A DNA stretch of 64,000 nucleotides from Thermobifida cellulosilytica TB100. Its GTDB lineage: Bacteria; Actinomycetota; Actinomycetes; Streptosporangiales; Streptosporangiaceae. The translations under genes were made by a program, and so were the position numbers. The notes beneath the pieces are model-generated. The model did not search any database and was not told where the DNA came from. It saw only the letters and a program-made list of their open reading frames with translations. The DNA lies in NCBI RefSeq assembly GCF_001517975.1, contig NZ_KQ950180.1:569755-633754 (forward strand), in the 5' to 3' direction. Shown in pieces: positions 19,049-27,102 of this stretch (the first letter of the stretch is position 1; each line of letters begins with the position of its first letter).

Positions 19049-19848
19049 GTGAAAGGGGGCCCGCTCTGACGGCGCAAACGGAGCACTCGACGCCTGACCG
19101 GGCCCGTGCGCGGGAGCTGTTCGAACGTCTGGGCGAACTCGACCCGGACGCGCCGGAGCGCCAGCGCATCCGGGACGAACTCGTCGAGCTCCACCTCCCG
19201 CTGGTGGAGTACCTCGCCCGCCGGTTCCGCAACCGCGGCGAGTGGCTCGACGACCTCACCCAGGTGGCCACGATCGGGCTGATCAAGTCCATCGACCGAT
19301 TCGACCTGAACCGCGGGGTGGAGTTCTCCACCTACGCCACCCCGACCATCGTCGGCGAGATCAAGCGGCACTTCCGGGACAAGGGGTGGGCGGTGCGGGT
19401 GCCGCGCCGCCTACAGGAGCTGAAGCTCTCGCTGACCAAGGCCGTCAGCGAACTGTCCCAGCGGCAGGGACGCGCGCCCACGGTCGCCGAGCTGGCCGAG
19501 TACCTCAAGATGTCCGAGGAGGAGGTGCTGGAGGGACTGGAGTCGGCCAACGCCTACTCCACCGTCTCCCTCGACGCCCCCGACAACGGCGACGAGGACT
19601 CGCCGGCGGTCGCCGACTCGCTGGGGATCGTGGACGAGTCCCTGGAGGGCGTGGAGTACCGGGAGTCGCTCAAACCGCTCCTGGAACGGCTTCCGCCCCG
19701 GGAGAAGCGCATTCTCCTGCTGCGCTTCTTCGGCAACATGACCCAGTCGCAGATCGCTGCGGAGCTCGGCATCTCGCAGATGCACGTGTCCCGACTGCTG
19801 GCGCGCACGCTCGCCCAACTGCGTCAGGCTCTCACCAGCGACGACTGA
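19045..19848 (+). CDS. SigB/SigF/SigH-family stress sigma factor
   Basis: An alternative sigma-70 factor of 267 residues with regions 2 (LVEYLARRFRNRGEWLDDLTQVATIGLIKSIDRFD), 3 (LSQRQGRAPTVAELAEYL) and 4 (LPPREKRILLLRFFGNMTQSQIAAELGISQMHVSRLL). The family directs stress, osmotic or sporulation genes in actinomycetes. Its GTG start overlaps the stop of the anti-sigma gene, so the pair is translationally coupled, which is typical of a partner-switching module. Gene position near whiB1 and pdtaS resembles the region of Streptomyces sigH, but I do not assign a specific name. Confidence 0.9.
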   Translation: MSERGPALTAQTEHSTPDRARARELFERLGELDPDAPERQRIRDELVELHLPLVEYLARRFRNRGEWLDDLTQVATIGLIKSIDRFDLNRGVEFSTYATPTIVGEIKRHFRDKGWAVRVPRRLQELKLSLTKAVSELSQRQGRAPTVAELAEYLKMSEEEVLEGLESANAYSTVSLDAPDNGDEDSPAVADSLGIVDESLEGVEYRESLKPLLERLPPREKRILLLRFFGNMTQSQIAAELGISQMHVSRLLARTLAQLRQALTSDD

Positions 19849-19897
19849 CGCCTCTCCCGCCCCGCGTCACGGCCACCGGCGTCCGTGGCGCGGGTGG

Positions 19898-20299
19898 TCA
19901 CCTCCGGTTCCGGGAGGGGCCCTCGGCGGGGAAGAGCGTGGCCGTCGTCTGCGGGGCGAGCACCAGGGCCAGGGTGAGGAGCGCGTAGCCACCCAGGGCC
20001 AGGCTCATCTCGGGCTGGTCGCTGGTCCACATGTAGTAGGCGACCACCAGGGCGAAGATCTGGGTCAGCACGACCGGCGTGCGCGCCCAGTCCCGGAGGC
20101 CGTACAGGCCCCAGGAGACGTAGCAGAGCGCAGCGCCGCCGCCGAAGGCGAACACCGCCAGGGGGAGGGCGAAGGTGATGTCCGTCGCGTTGCCCAGCAG
20201 CGTGTTGACCAGGACGTAGCCGCCGAGGACGAGCAGCAGCAGCCCGAGCAGCGCTTCGCACACCGCGGCGAGGAGAAGGGTGATCGGTCGTCGGGACAC
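19898..20299 (-). CDS. Four-helix membrane protein of unknown function
   Basis: A small integral membrane protein with four hydrophobic segments: LLLAAVCEALLGLLLLVLGGYVLV, FALPLAVFAFGGGAALCYVSW, VVLTQIFALVVAYYMW and LGGYALLTLALVLA. GTG 20299 begins VSRRPITLL; an upstream GTG at 20329 would add ten residues. A TACAGT hexamer eight bases before GTG 20299 would suit a leaderless transcript. It lies between a convergent sigma gene and a divergent lipid-kinase gene. No catalytic motif is visible. Confidence 0.75.
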   Translation of the reverse strand: MSRRPITLLLAAVCEALLGLLLLVLGGYVLVNTLLGNATDITFALPLAVFAFGGGAALCYVSWGLYGLRDWARTPVVLTQIFALVVAYYMWTSDQPEMSLALGGYALLTLALVLAPQTTATLFPAEGPSRNRR

Positions 20300-20409
20300 G
20301 TGTTCACTGTAACCCGGCTCCTCCGGCACCCCGCCACGGGGACCTTCGGCGTTCCGGGGCGGGGCTCCCGTCCGGCTCCGCCTACCCGCCAGGTCAATAG
20401 ACTGGCCGT

Positions 20410-21345
20410 GTGCGTGCCCTGTTCATCTCCAATCCCCACGCCACCACGATGACCCCCCGCTCGCGCGAGGTGATCGTCCGTGCGCTCGCCAGCGACATCA
20501 AGCTCGACACGGCTCTGACCGAGTACCGCGGCCACGCGGTGGACCTGGCCCGGCAGGCCGCCGAGGACGGCTACGAGCTGGTGATCAGCTTCGGCGGCGA
20601 CGGAACCGTGAACGAGGTGGCCAACGGGCTGATGGCCGTCCCCGAGGAGCAGCGGCCGGTCTACGCCGCCCTTCCGGGGGGCAGCGCGAACGTGTTCGTC
20701 CGCGCGCTGGGGCTGCCCGTCGACCCCGTGGAGGCCACCGGGGCGGTGCTGGAGGCGCTGCACACGGGTTCGCGGCGCACGGTGAACCTGGGCCGCATCG
20801 ACGGCCCGGACGGGGGCCGCTACTTCACCTTCTGCGCGGGGTTCGGCTGGGACGCCGACGTGGTCCACGAGGTGGAGCGGCAGCGCAAGCAGGGCCGTCG
20901 CGCCACCCCCGCCCTGTACACGGCCATCGCGCTCAACCTGTTCTTCAGGGGCGGCATGGGGGGCGACCCGTCGCTGAGCGTGCACATGCCGGAGCGCCAC
21001 CCGGTCCGGGGCCTGTACTTCGCGCTGGTGACGAACACGACCCCGTGGACCTATGCGGGGCCGTCCCCGGTGCAGCCGACCCCCCGGTCCCGCTTCGAGC
21101 TGGGGCTGGACGTGTTCGCGTTGACCAGGGTGGATACGATGACCACCGCCAACGTGCTGCGCATGATGTTCTCGGCGAAGGGGCTGCCGCCGCGGGGGCG
21201 CGGCTACCTGACCTGGCACGACCGAGAGGAGTTCACGATCCGCTCGCGGTGGCCGCGGGCGTTCCAAATTGACGGAGAATACCTCGGACACCGGCAACAG
21301 GTCAACTTCCGATCGGTTCCGAAGGCGTTACGAATCGTGGCTTAA
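20410..21345 (+). CDS. Diacylglycerol kinase-family lipid kinase
   Basis: A 311-residue ATP-dependent lipid kinase of the DagK/YegS family. The nucleotide-binding motif is SFGGDGTVNEVANGL near residue 59, followed by LPGGSANVFVRALGL and a beta-rich C-terminal domain. Such enzymes phosphorylate diacylglycerol or related lipids at the membrane. It starts at GTG 20410. It lies just upstream of whiB1, an arrangement also seen in Streptomyces; the 340-base gap argues against strict cotranscription. Confidence 0.88.
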   Translation: MRALFISNPHATTMTPRSREVIVRALASDIKLDTALTEYRGHAVDLARQAAEDGYELVISFGGDGTVNEVANGLMAVPEEQRPVYAALPGGSANVFVRALGLPVDPVEATGAVLEALHTGSRRTVNLGRIDGPDGGRYFTFCAGFGWDADVVHEVERQRKQGRRATPALYTAIALNLFFRGGMGGDPSLSVHMPERHPVRGLYFALVTNTTPWTYAGPSPVQPTPRSRFELGLDVFALTRVDTMTTANVLRMMFSAKGLPPRGRGYLTWHDREEFTIRSRWPRAFQIDGEYLGHRQQVNFRSVPKALRIVA

Positions 21346-21687
21346 GAGAACATAAAAGCCGAGCCCAGGGCACTTGTGACGTACGCGACACCCCATATCG
21401 GGCTTTCGTGCGCCTTCTCTCTTGAAAGCTTCTCTTAACCCTGCCACGCTCAAAGTATCGCCGCACGTTACGGGCGCGTTAACGGTTGGTTCCGGGCTCG
21501 GTGGCCGCATTTTTCCAGGTTTCCGCGCAGCGACCGCCAGAAACGACCGCGACAGCCCGTGTGGGGCGCGCGAAGGAGGCAGCGGGGACCGTTCGCACTA
21601 CTGCGGCGGCCCCGAAACGCCCTGCTTCGTGAACTGTTTCACAAGGCCGACGACGCCCCGACCGCCTCACCGTGAGGAGTGACCCGC
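21346..21687. other. Intergenic region upstream of whiB1
   Basis: About 340 bases with an AT-rich left half and no ORF that looks real. It holds the Crp-like site at 21628-21643, listed separately. A weak long-range inverted repeat (AAAGCC near 21355 and GGCTTT near 21403) might terminate the lipid-kinase transcript. I cannot fix the whiB1 promoter. Confidence 0.4.
21628..21643. promoter_or_regulatory. Crp-type operator upstream of whiB1
   Basis: CGTGAACTGTTTCACA matches TGTGA-N6-TCACA at 9 of 10 conserved positions and lies 44 bases before the start codon. The whiB1 gene of M. tuberculosis is known to be controlled by the cAMP receptor protein through such sites, which supports the call. 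Confidence 0.5.
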
Positions 21688-21951
21688 ATGGACTGGCGCC
21701 ACCACGCTGCCTGCCGTGACGAAGACCCCGAACTTTTCTTCCCCATCGGCAACTCCGGTCCGGCACTGATCCAGATCGAAGAGGCCAAGGAAGTATGCCG
21801 CCGTTGTTCCGTGAGCACCGCCTGCCTTCAGTGGGCGCTGGAGACCGGTCAGGACGGCGGTGTCTGGGGCGGGATGAGCGAGGACGAACGCCGCGCCCTG
21901 AAGCGCCGCCGTTCGCTCCGCCCGGCCGTCCAGTTGCGTACCGCGGTCTGA
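21688..21951 (+). CDS. whiB1: WhiB1/WblE-type iron-sulfur transcription factor
   Basis: An 87-residue WhiB-like protein. Cys9, Cys37, Cys40 and Cys46 are the four [4Fe-4S] ligands, and GGVWGG at 57-62 is the family turn that contacts SigA region 4; a basic tail (KRRRSLRP) follows. The sequence MDWRHHAACRDEDPELFFP is that of the WhiB1/WblE orthologue group, whose cluster reacts with nitric oxide in mycobacteria. The gene is essential there. The start is ATG 21688 after GAGGAGT. It is convergent with pdtaS, as in mycobacteria. Confidence 0.95.
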   Translation: MDWRHHAACRDEDPELFFPIGNSGPALIQIEEAKEVCRRCSVSTACLQWALETGQDGGVWGGMSEDERRALKRRRSLRPAVQLRTAV

Positions 21952-21978
21952 GCTGAGCCCTCGTCCCACCGTCCGTTC

Positions 21979-23550
21979 TCAGTTGTAGTACTGGACCTCA
22001 TGATCCACCGGCAAGTCGAGCAGGACCTTGGTGCCGCCGCCCTCCTGGGGGATCATCTCGAGCCGGCCCGCGAGTTCGCCCGTCACCAAGGTCCGGACGA
22101 TCTGCAGTCCAAGGCTACTACTGGTCTCCAGGTCGAAGTCGTCGGGTAGTCCCGTTCCGTCGTCGACCACCTCGATGATCAACCTTCCCGCACCCCTTCC
22201 GCTTTCGAACTCGTCCGGTCCCGGCACCGGCGCCTGACGGCGCACCCGCACCTCGATGGTGCCGGGACCGTACCGGAGTCCGTGCTCGACCGCGTTCTGC
22301 ACCAGTTCGGCCAGAACCATGGAGAGCGGGGTCGCGACCAGCGCGGACAGCAGGCCGAAGTGCCCCACCCGGCGCGGTGCCACCGCCGCCGCGCCGGTGG
22401 AGGACACCTCCGCGGCCATCTCGATGACCCGGTCGGCGATGTCGTCGAAGTCCACCGTCTCGTCCGGCGTGTGCGAGAGCATCTCGTGCACGATCGCGAT
22501 CGACCCGACCCGGCGCACCGCCTCGTCCAGGGCCGCGCGCCCCTCGGAGTTGTGCAGTCGGCGGGCCTGCAACCGCAGCAGGGCCGCGACGGTCTGCAAG
22601 TTGTTCTTCACCCGGTGGTGGATCTCCCGGATGGTGGCGTCCTTGGTCATCAGCTCGCGCTCCCGGCGCCGCAGCTCGGTGACGTCGCGCACCATGACCA
22701 GCGCGCCGATCCGCTCCCCGCTGATGATCAGCGGGATGGCGCGCAGTTGGACGGTGGTGCCGCGGGCCTCCACCTCCGCCTCCAGCGGCACCCGGCCGCC
22801 CGCGGTCCAGCTCAGGGACTCGTCCCGCGGGTCGGGGTCGGCGGACAGCTCCACGGTGGTGCGGGCCAGCGAGGTCCCCACGAGGTCCGTGGCCAGGCCC
22901 AGGCGGCGGTAGGCGGACTGGGCGTTGGGGCTGGCGTAGACCACCCGTCCCTCGCGGTCCAGGCGGACCAGGCCGTCCCCGACGCGGGGCGAGCGGACCA
23001 TCAGCGGCCCCTGGTCGCTGAACGGGAAGCCGCCCTCGGCGATCATCTGCGCCAGGTCGTTGGCGCTCTGTAGGTAGGTCAGCTCCAGACGGCTCGGCGT
23101 GCGCGCCGCGCTGAGGTTGGTGCTGCGCTGGATCACTCCCAGCATGACCCCCGCCCGGCGCACCGGGATCGTCTCCTCGCGCACCGGGACGCCGCCCGAC
23201 CAGTCGGGGTCGCCCTCCCGGCAGATCCTGCCCTCGCGCCAGGCGCGGTTGATGAGCGTGCGCTTGTTGCGCAGCACCGGGGGCACGGGGTCCGGCTCCC
23301 CCTCGGCGGCCGGCACGTCCGGCAGGAACGTCTCGACGAGGTCGTTCTGGAACGCGGTCGGCCCGGTGGTCGGCCGCATCTGGGCGACCGCGACCCAGCC
23401 GTCGTCGTTGCGTACGCGCACCCAGAGCAGCAGGTCGGCGAAGGACAGGTCGGCGAGCAACTGCCAGTCGGAGACCAGGGCCTGCAGCCACTCCAGGTCC
23501 ACCGTCGTGAGCGCCGTATACCTTCTGATGAGGTCACTGAGGTGAGGCAC
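21979..23550 (-). CDS. pdtaS: PdtaS-type sensor histidine kinase
   Basis: A cytosolic two-component kinase of 523 residues. The order is an N-terminal GAF-like domain (about 1-150), a PAS domain (about 175-290), a HisKA_2 helix pair with the phospho-acceptor motif EIHHRVKNNLQTVAALLRLQ, and a HATPase domain with an N-box near LAELVQNAVEHGL and a G-box at VVDDGTGLPDDF. In mycobacteria PdtaS phosphorylates the ANTAR RNA-binding regulator PdtaR. Convergence with whiB1 matches the mycobacterial order. The start (GTG 23550) has no clear ribosome site, so it could be leaderless or lie slightly downstream. Confidence 0.93.
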   Translation of the reverse strand: MPHLSDLIRRYTALTTVDLEWLQALVSDWQLLADLSFADLLLWVRVRNDDGWVAVAQMRPTTGPTAFQNDLVETFLPDVPAAEGEPDPVPPVLRNKRTLINRAWREGRICREGDPDWSGGVPVREETIPVRRAGVMLGVIQRSTNLSAARTPSRLELTYLQSANDLAQMIAEGGFPFSDQGPLMVRSPRVGDGLVRLDREGRVVYASPNAQSAYRRLGLATDLVGTSLARTTVELSADPDPRDESLSWTAGGRVPLEAEVEARGTTVQLRAIPLIISGERIGALVMVRDVTELRRRERELMTKDATIREIHHRVKNNLQTVAALLRLQARRLHNSEGRAALDEAVRRVGSIAIVHEMLSHTPDETVDFDDIADRVIEMAAEVSSTGAAAVAPRRVGHFGLLSALVATPLSMVLAELVQNAVEHGLRYGPGTIEVRVRRQAPVPGPDEFESGRGAGRLIIEVVDDGTGLPDDFDLETSSSLGLQIVRTLVTGELAGRLEMIPQEGGGTKVLLDLPVDHEVQYYN

Positions 23551-23554
23551 TCAC
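23542..23554. promoter_or_regulatory. GTGAG-GCA-CTCAC palindrome at pdtaS start
   Basis: A perfect 5-3-5 inverted repeat overlaps the pdtaS start codon, where a bound protein could block expression. It resembles the palindrome at 24497-24510 in its GTGAG half, but the spacing differs. The binding protein is unknown. Confidence 0.3.
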
Positions 23555-23602
23555 AAATCATCCCATGAGGCGGGGCATACTCAAGAGATGCGGCTTTCTA
23601 CC

Positions 23603-23618
23603 AATGGCCTACACCAGT
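23603..23618. promoter_or_regulatory. DasR operator (dre) candidate
   Basis: AATGGCCTACACCAGT matches the published DasR consensus ACTGGTCTAGACCAGT at 13 of 16 positions. It sits 98 bases before the dasR start and 53 bases before the divergent pdtaS start, so it may mediate dasR autoregulation and perhaps touch pdtaS. Confidence 0.5.
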
Positions 23619-23715
23619 TGCCGTCTTTTGCGGCGGCCCGACTACACGTCGGACCCCGGGCACTGCGAGGATGCAGCAAACGCCGAACAGGCGGGGATCG
23701 GTGGAGGAAATCGAC

Positions 23716-24462
23716 GTGACGGGTCAGCGAACAGTTGAGGACAGCCCTCGGGTTCCGAAGTACTACCAGGTCAAGAAGCAGCTCCTGGAGCTGATCGAGA
23801 CAATGCCCGCCGGCAACCCGGTGCCACCGGAGCGGACGCTGGCGACCCAGTTCGGCACGTCCCGCACCACGGTGCGCCAGGCTCTCGCCGAGATGGTGGT
23901 GGAGGGCCGCCTGCTGCGCATCCAGGGCAAGGGGACCTTCGTCGCCAAGCCCAAGGTGACCCAGGTGCTGCAACTGACCAGCTACACCCAGGAGATGCGC
24001 TCCCACGGCCTCCACCCGGACACCCGGATTCTCGACGTGAGCCACGTCAACGCCGACGAGGAGCTGGCCGGCCTGCTGGCCATCCGGCTCGGCGGCCGGG
24101 TGCTGCGCATCGAACGGCTGCGGCTGGCCAACGGCGATCCGATGGCCGTGGAGACCGCCCACCTGCCCGCGCGCCGCTTCCCGGGCCTGCGCCGCCAGTT
24201 GAACAAGTACGCCTCGCTGTACGAGGCCCTCGCCGCGGTCTACAACGTGCACCTGGCCGAGGCCGAGGCGACCATCGAGACCGTGCTGGCCACCCCCAAC
24301 GAGGCGCGGCTGCTCGGGGTGGACGTCGGGCTGCCGCTGGTCCTGCACTGCCAGCACAGCTTCGACGCGGAGGGCAACCCGGTGGAGTGGGTGCGGTCGC
24401 TGTACCGCGGCGACCGGTACAAGTTCGTGACCCGGCTGCGTCCCCCCAAGGAGCGGAGTTAG
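23716..24462 (+). CDS. dasR: DasR, GntR/HutC-family regulator of aminosugar metabolism
   Basis: A 248-residue repressor: GntR winged helix ([45 protein letters not shown], about residues 13-60, then [13 protein letters not shown]) and a UTRA effector domain (about 95-240) ending [15 protein letters not shown]. The sequence closely follows Streptomyces DasR, the master regulator that binds glucosamine-6-phosphate and controls N-acetylglucosamine uptake, chitin use, development and antibiotics. The start is GTG 23716 after GGAGGAAATC. Nearby pdtaS and whiB1 order also resembles the Streptomyces dasR region. No aminosugar genes are in the window. Confidence 0.9.
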   Translation: MTGQRTVEDSPRVPKYYQVKKQLLELIETMPAGNPVPPERTLATQFGTSRTTVRQALAEMVVEGRLLRIQGKGTFVAKPKVTQVLQLTSYTQEMRSHGLHPDTRILDVSHVNADEELAGLLAIRLGGRVLRIERLRLANGDPMAVETAHLPARRFPGLRRQLNKYASLYEALAAVYNVHLAEAEATIETVLATPNEARLLGVDVGLPLVLHCQHSFDAEGNPVEWVRSLYRGDRYKFVTRLRPPKERS

Positions 24463-24495
24463 GAGCACTCCGCACGCCCTGTCGGAACCGAATTC

Positions 24496-24511
24496 TGTGA
24501 GGTGCCTCACC
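24496..24511. promoter_or_regulatory. Crp-like palindrome upstream of ThDP enzyme
   Basis: TGTGAGGTGCCTCACC matches TGTGA-N6-TCACA at 9 of 10 positions and contains GTGAGG-TG-CCTCAC (24497-24510). It is 88 bases before the start codon. One-mismatch matches are expected by chance in a window of this size, so confidence is modest. Confidence 0.35.
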
Positions 24512-24598
24512 CAAGAACGCTACTCGCTGGTAATTTGGTGGCGGGCGGCCCCCTCCCGCCCTCACCCGCCACCCCACCAGCAAGGAGCGTGACAGCAC

Positions 24599-26269
24599 AT
24601 GAGCGCCTCCTCCCACTCCGAGCCCGCCGTGAAGCTCACCGGCCACGGCGGCAACCACGCCGTGGAGGTCGCCCGCCGCCACGGCGTGGACACCGTCTTC
24701 ACGCTCTCGGGCGGACACGTCTTCCCGGTCTACGACGGCGCGGTCACCTCCGATCCCCCGCTGCGCCTGCTGGACGTGCGCCACGAGCAGACCGCGGTCT
24801 TCGCCGCCGAGGCCGTCGGCAAGCTCACCCGGCGGGCCGGGTGGGCGGTGCTCACCGCCGGGCCGGGCGTCACCAACGGCGTCAGCGGCGTGGCCACCGC
24901 GCACTTCAACGGCTCCCCGCTGGTGGTGGTCGGCGGCCGGGCCCCGGACAGCCGCTGGGGGCAGGGCCTGCTCCAGGAGCTGGACCAGCCTCCGCTGTTC
25001 AGCACGATCACCAAGCGCGCGTGGACCGTCCACGACCCCGCCCTGATCGCTCCCGCGCTGGACGAGGCGTTCACGCTCGCCAACACCGCCCACCGCGGAC
25101 CGGTGTTCGTGGACATCCCCATGGACCGCCTCTACGACCAGGCCGAGGTCACCCTGGAGGCACGCCCCGCCGGGGCCGACCGCTCCCCCGACCCCGACGC
25201 GGTGGCCGCCGTCGCCCGCCTGATCGGCGAGGCGCAGCGGCCGGTGCTGGTGTACGGCTCGGACGTGTGGCTGGACGGCGCCGAGCAGGTCGCCCTGGAG
25301 GCCGCCGAGGAGCTGGGCATCCCGGTGGTCACCAACGGCCAGGGCCGCGGCGTGCTGCCCGCCGGGCACCCGCTGCTGGCCACCCGCGCCCGGGGGTTCG
25401 CCCTGGGCCGCGCCGACCTGGTCGTCGTCGTGGGCACCCCGCTGGACTTCCGGCTCAACCACGGCCTGTTCGGCGGCCGCGACGGCGCCCCCCTGGCCCG
25501 CACCGTGCACATCACCGACTCCCCCGGCCAGCTCGCCACGCACCTCACCCTGGCGGGGGCGGTCTCGGGCGACCTCTCCCTGGTCCTGCGCGGCCTCGCC
25601 GAACAGGCCGCGCCCCGTCCCGAGGTCGCGCAGTGGCGCGCGGAGGTGGCCGAGGCGGCCGCCGCGACCGCGGCCAACGACCGCGAGGTCCTCGACAGCG
25701 ACGCCTCCCCCATCCACCCGGCCCGCATCTACGGCGAGCTCAACCGGGTCCTGGACGACGACGCGGTGGTGATCGGCGACGGCGGCGACTTCGTCTCCTA
25801 CGCGGGCAAGTACGTGGAGCCGCGCCGTCCGGGCAACTGGCTGGACCCCGGCCCGTTCGGCTGCCTGGGCACCGGCATGGGGTACGCGATCGCCGCCCGC
25901 CTGACGCGCCCCTCCTCCCAGGTGGTGGCCCTGTTCGGGGACGGCGCGCTGGGGTTCTCCCTGTCGGACGTGGACACCCTCGTCCGGCACAACCTGCCGG
26001 TGGTCATGGTGTGCGGCAACAACGGCATCTGGGGGCTGGAGAAGGCGCCGATGCAGTTGGTCTACGGCTACGACGTGGTCGCCGACCTGGCCCCGCAGAC
26101 CCGCTACGACCAGGTCGTCACGGCCCTCGGCGGCGGCGGGGAGCTGGTCACCGACCCCGCCGAGATCGGTCCGGCGCTGCGCCGCGCCTTCGACTCGGGC
26201 GTCCCCTACCTGGTCAACATCGTCACCGACCCGGAGAACGTCTATCCCCGCAAGACCATGGGGGTGTGA
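24599..26269 (+). CDS. Thiamine-diphosphate-dependent acetolactate synthase-like enzyme
   Basis: A 556-residue ThDP enzyme with the three standard domains. The catalytic glutamate is Glu63 in RHEQTAVFAAEA, NGVSG and FVDIPMD occur in the N-terminal half, and the cofactor motif GDGALGFSLSDVDTLVRHNLP ends with NNGIWG near residue 480. It groups by eye with acetolactate synthase large-subunit-like proteins (IlvG-like) and oxalyl-CoA decarboxylase-like enzymes; no regulatory small subunit gene is adjacent, so a role in branched-chain amino-acid synthesis is unproven. The start is ATG 24599 after AAGGAGCG. It is convergent with the thioesterase-like gene. Confidence 0.85.
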   Translation: MSASSHSEPAVKLTGHGGNHAVEVARRHGVDTVFTLSGGHVFPVYDGAVTSDPPLRLLDVRHEQTAVFAAEAVGKLTRRAGWAVLTAGPGVTNGVSGVATAHFNGSPLVVVGGRAPDSRWGQGLLQELDQPPLFSTITKRAWTVHDPALIAPALDEAFTLANTAHRGPVFVDIPMDRLYDQAEVTLEARPAGADRSPDPDAVAAVARLIGEAQRPVLVYGSDVWLDGAEQVALEAAEELGIPVVTNGQGRGVLPAGHPLLATRARGFALGRADLVVVVGTPLDFRLNHGLFGGRDGAPLARTVHITDSPGQLATHLTLAGAVSGDLSLVLRGLAEQAAPRPEVAQWRAEVAEAAAATAANDREVLDSDASPIHPARIYGELNRVLDDDAVVIGDGGDFVSYAGKYVEPRRPGNWLDPGPFGCLGTGMGYAIAARLTRPSSQVVALFGDGALGFSLSDVDTLVRHNLPVVMVCGNNGIWGLEKAPMQLVYGYDVVADLAPQTRYDQVVTALGGGGELVTDPAEIGPALRRAFDSGVPYLVNIVTDPENVYPRKTMGV

Positions 26270-26278
26270 GGCCCGGCC

Positions 26279-26668
26279 TCACTCCCCCTCGCGGCGCACC
26301 CCGGAGAGGAAGCGCTCGCGGTCGACGACGACGCGCTCGACGGTGCCCGCGGCCACCCGGCGGTCTCCCTGGACGACGGCGACCTCGAAGACCAGGCGCC
26401 TGCCTTCGACCAGGGCCAGGTGCGCCGTGGCCGTCACGCGCGCTCCCACCGGCGTGGGGGCGGTGTGTGCGAGGCGCACCTCGGTGCCCACCGTGGTGCG
26501 CCCGTCGTCCAGGTGCCCGTCCAGGGCGGCGACGGTGGCGGCCTCGGCCAGCGCCAGCACCCGCGGGGTCCCCAGGACGGGCACGTCCCCGCTGCCCAGC
26601 GCCGCCGCGGTGTCGGCCGCGGTGACCGTCAGCTCCGCGGTGCCGCTGAGTCCGGTGTCGATCGCCAT
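26279..26668 (-). CDS. Thioesterase-like hotdog-fold protein
   Basis: A 129-residue single hotdog domain: TPRVLALAEAATVAALDGHLDDGRTTVGTEVRLAHTAPTPVGARVTATAHL is the pattern of the fluoroacetyl-CoA thioesterase (FlK)-like group, followed by VVQGDRRVAAGTVERVVVDRERF. The N-terminal ELTVTAADTAAALGSGDVPVLGTP segment is also typical. The start is ATG 26668 after GGAGGG. It lies 29 bases behind the biotinyl-like carrier gene on the same strand, so the two form a small operon. The acyl-CoA substrate is unknown. Confidence 0.8.
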   Translation of the reverse strand: MAIDTGLSGTAELTVTAADTAAALGSGDVPVLGTPRVLALAEAATVAALDGHLDDGRTTVGTEVRLAHTAPTPVGARVTATAHLALVEGRRLVFEVAVVQGDRRVAAGTVERVVVDRERFLSGVRREGE

Positions 26669-26697
26669 GGACCGCTTCCCTCCGTGTGCTCCGTCCC

Positions 26698-26910
26698 CTA
26701 CTCGACGACCGCGAGCAGGTCGCCCTCCCGGACGACGTCGCCCTCGTCGACGACGACGTCGACGACCCGGCCCGGGTTCCCGGCCTGTACCGGGATCTCC
26801 ATTTTCCCGGTCTCCAGGACCAGCAGCGTGTCGCCCTCGGCGACCGCGTCGCCCGGCCGCGCCGTGACCTTCCAGACGTTCGCGACTCGTTCCGCGCGGA
26901 TCTCGGCCAT
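26698..26910 (-). CDS. Single-domain biotinyl/lipoyl attachment protein (TB7.3-like)
   Basis: A 70-residue protein that is just one biotinyl domain: MAEIRAERVANVWKVTARPGDAVAEGDTLLVLETGKMEIPV followed by DEGDVVREGDLLAVVE. It corresponds in length and neighbourhood to M. tuberculosis Rv3221c (TB7.3), which lies between pdtaS and the anti-sigma gene of SigH and has MKM at the modified lysine. Here the residue before the lysine is Gly (GKM), an unusual change for a biotin acceptor. No carboxylase subunit is nearby. The start is ATG 26910 after GGAGAGGGG. Confidence 0.85.
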   Translation of the reverse strand: MAEIRAERVANVWKVTARPGDAVAEGDTLLVLETGKMEIPVQAGNPGRVVDVVVDEGDVVREGDLLAVVE

Positions 26911-27102
26911 CGCCCGCCCCTCTCCTGTGCCGGTTCGGCCGGTGGTACCCGGGGTGTCCGCCGCCAGGGCTCCGCGGGCGCGGAGGCGGCGCGGGGCTGC
27001 CCGGCGGTGCGGCCGCCGCGCGCCCCGGCGCGGCGGCGGACGCCTTCCGTTCCCCTGCCCCCGGAACGCGCCCCGCACCCGCCGCGGGCGCGGGGCTGGG
27101 CC

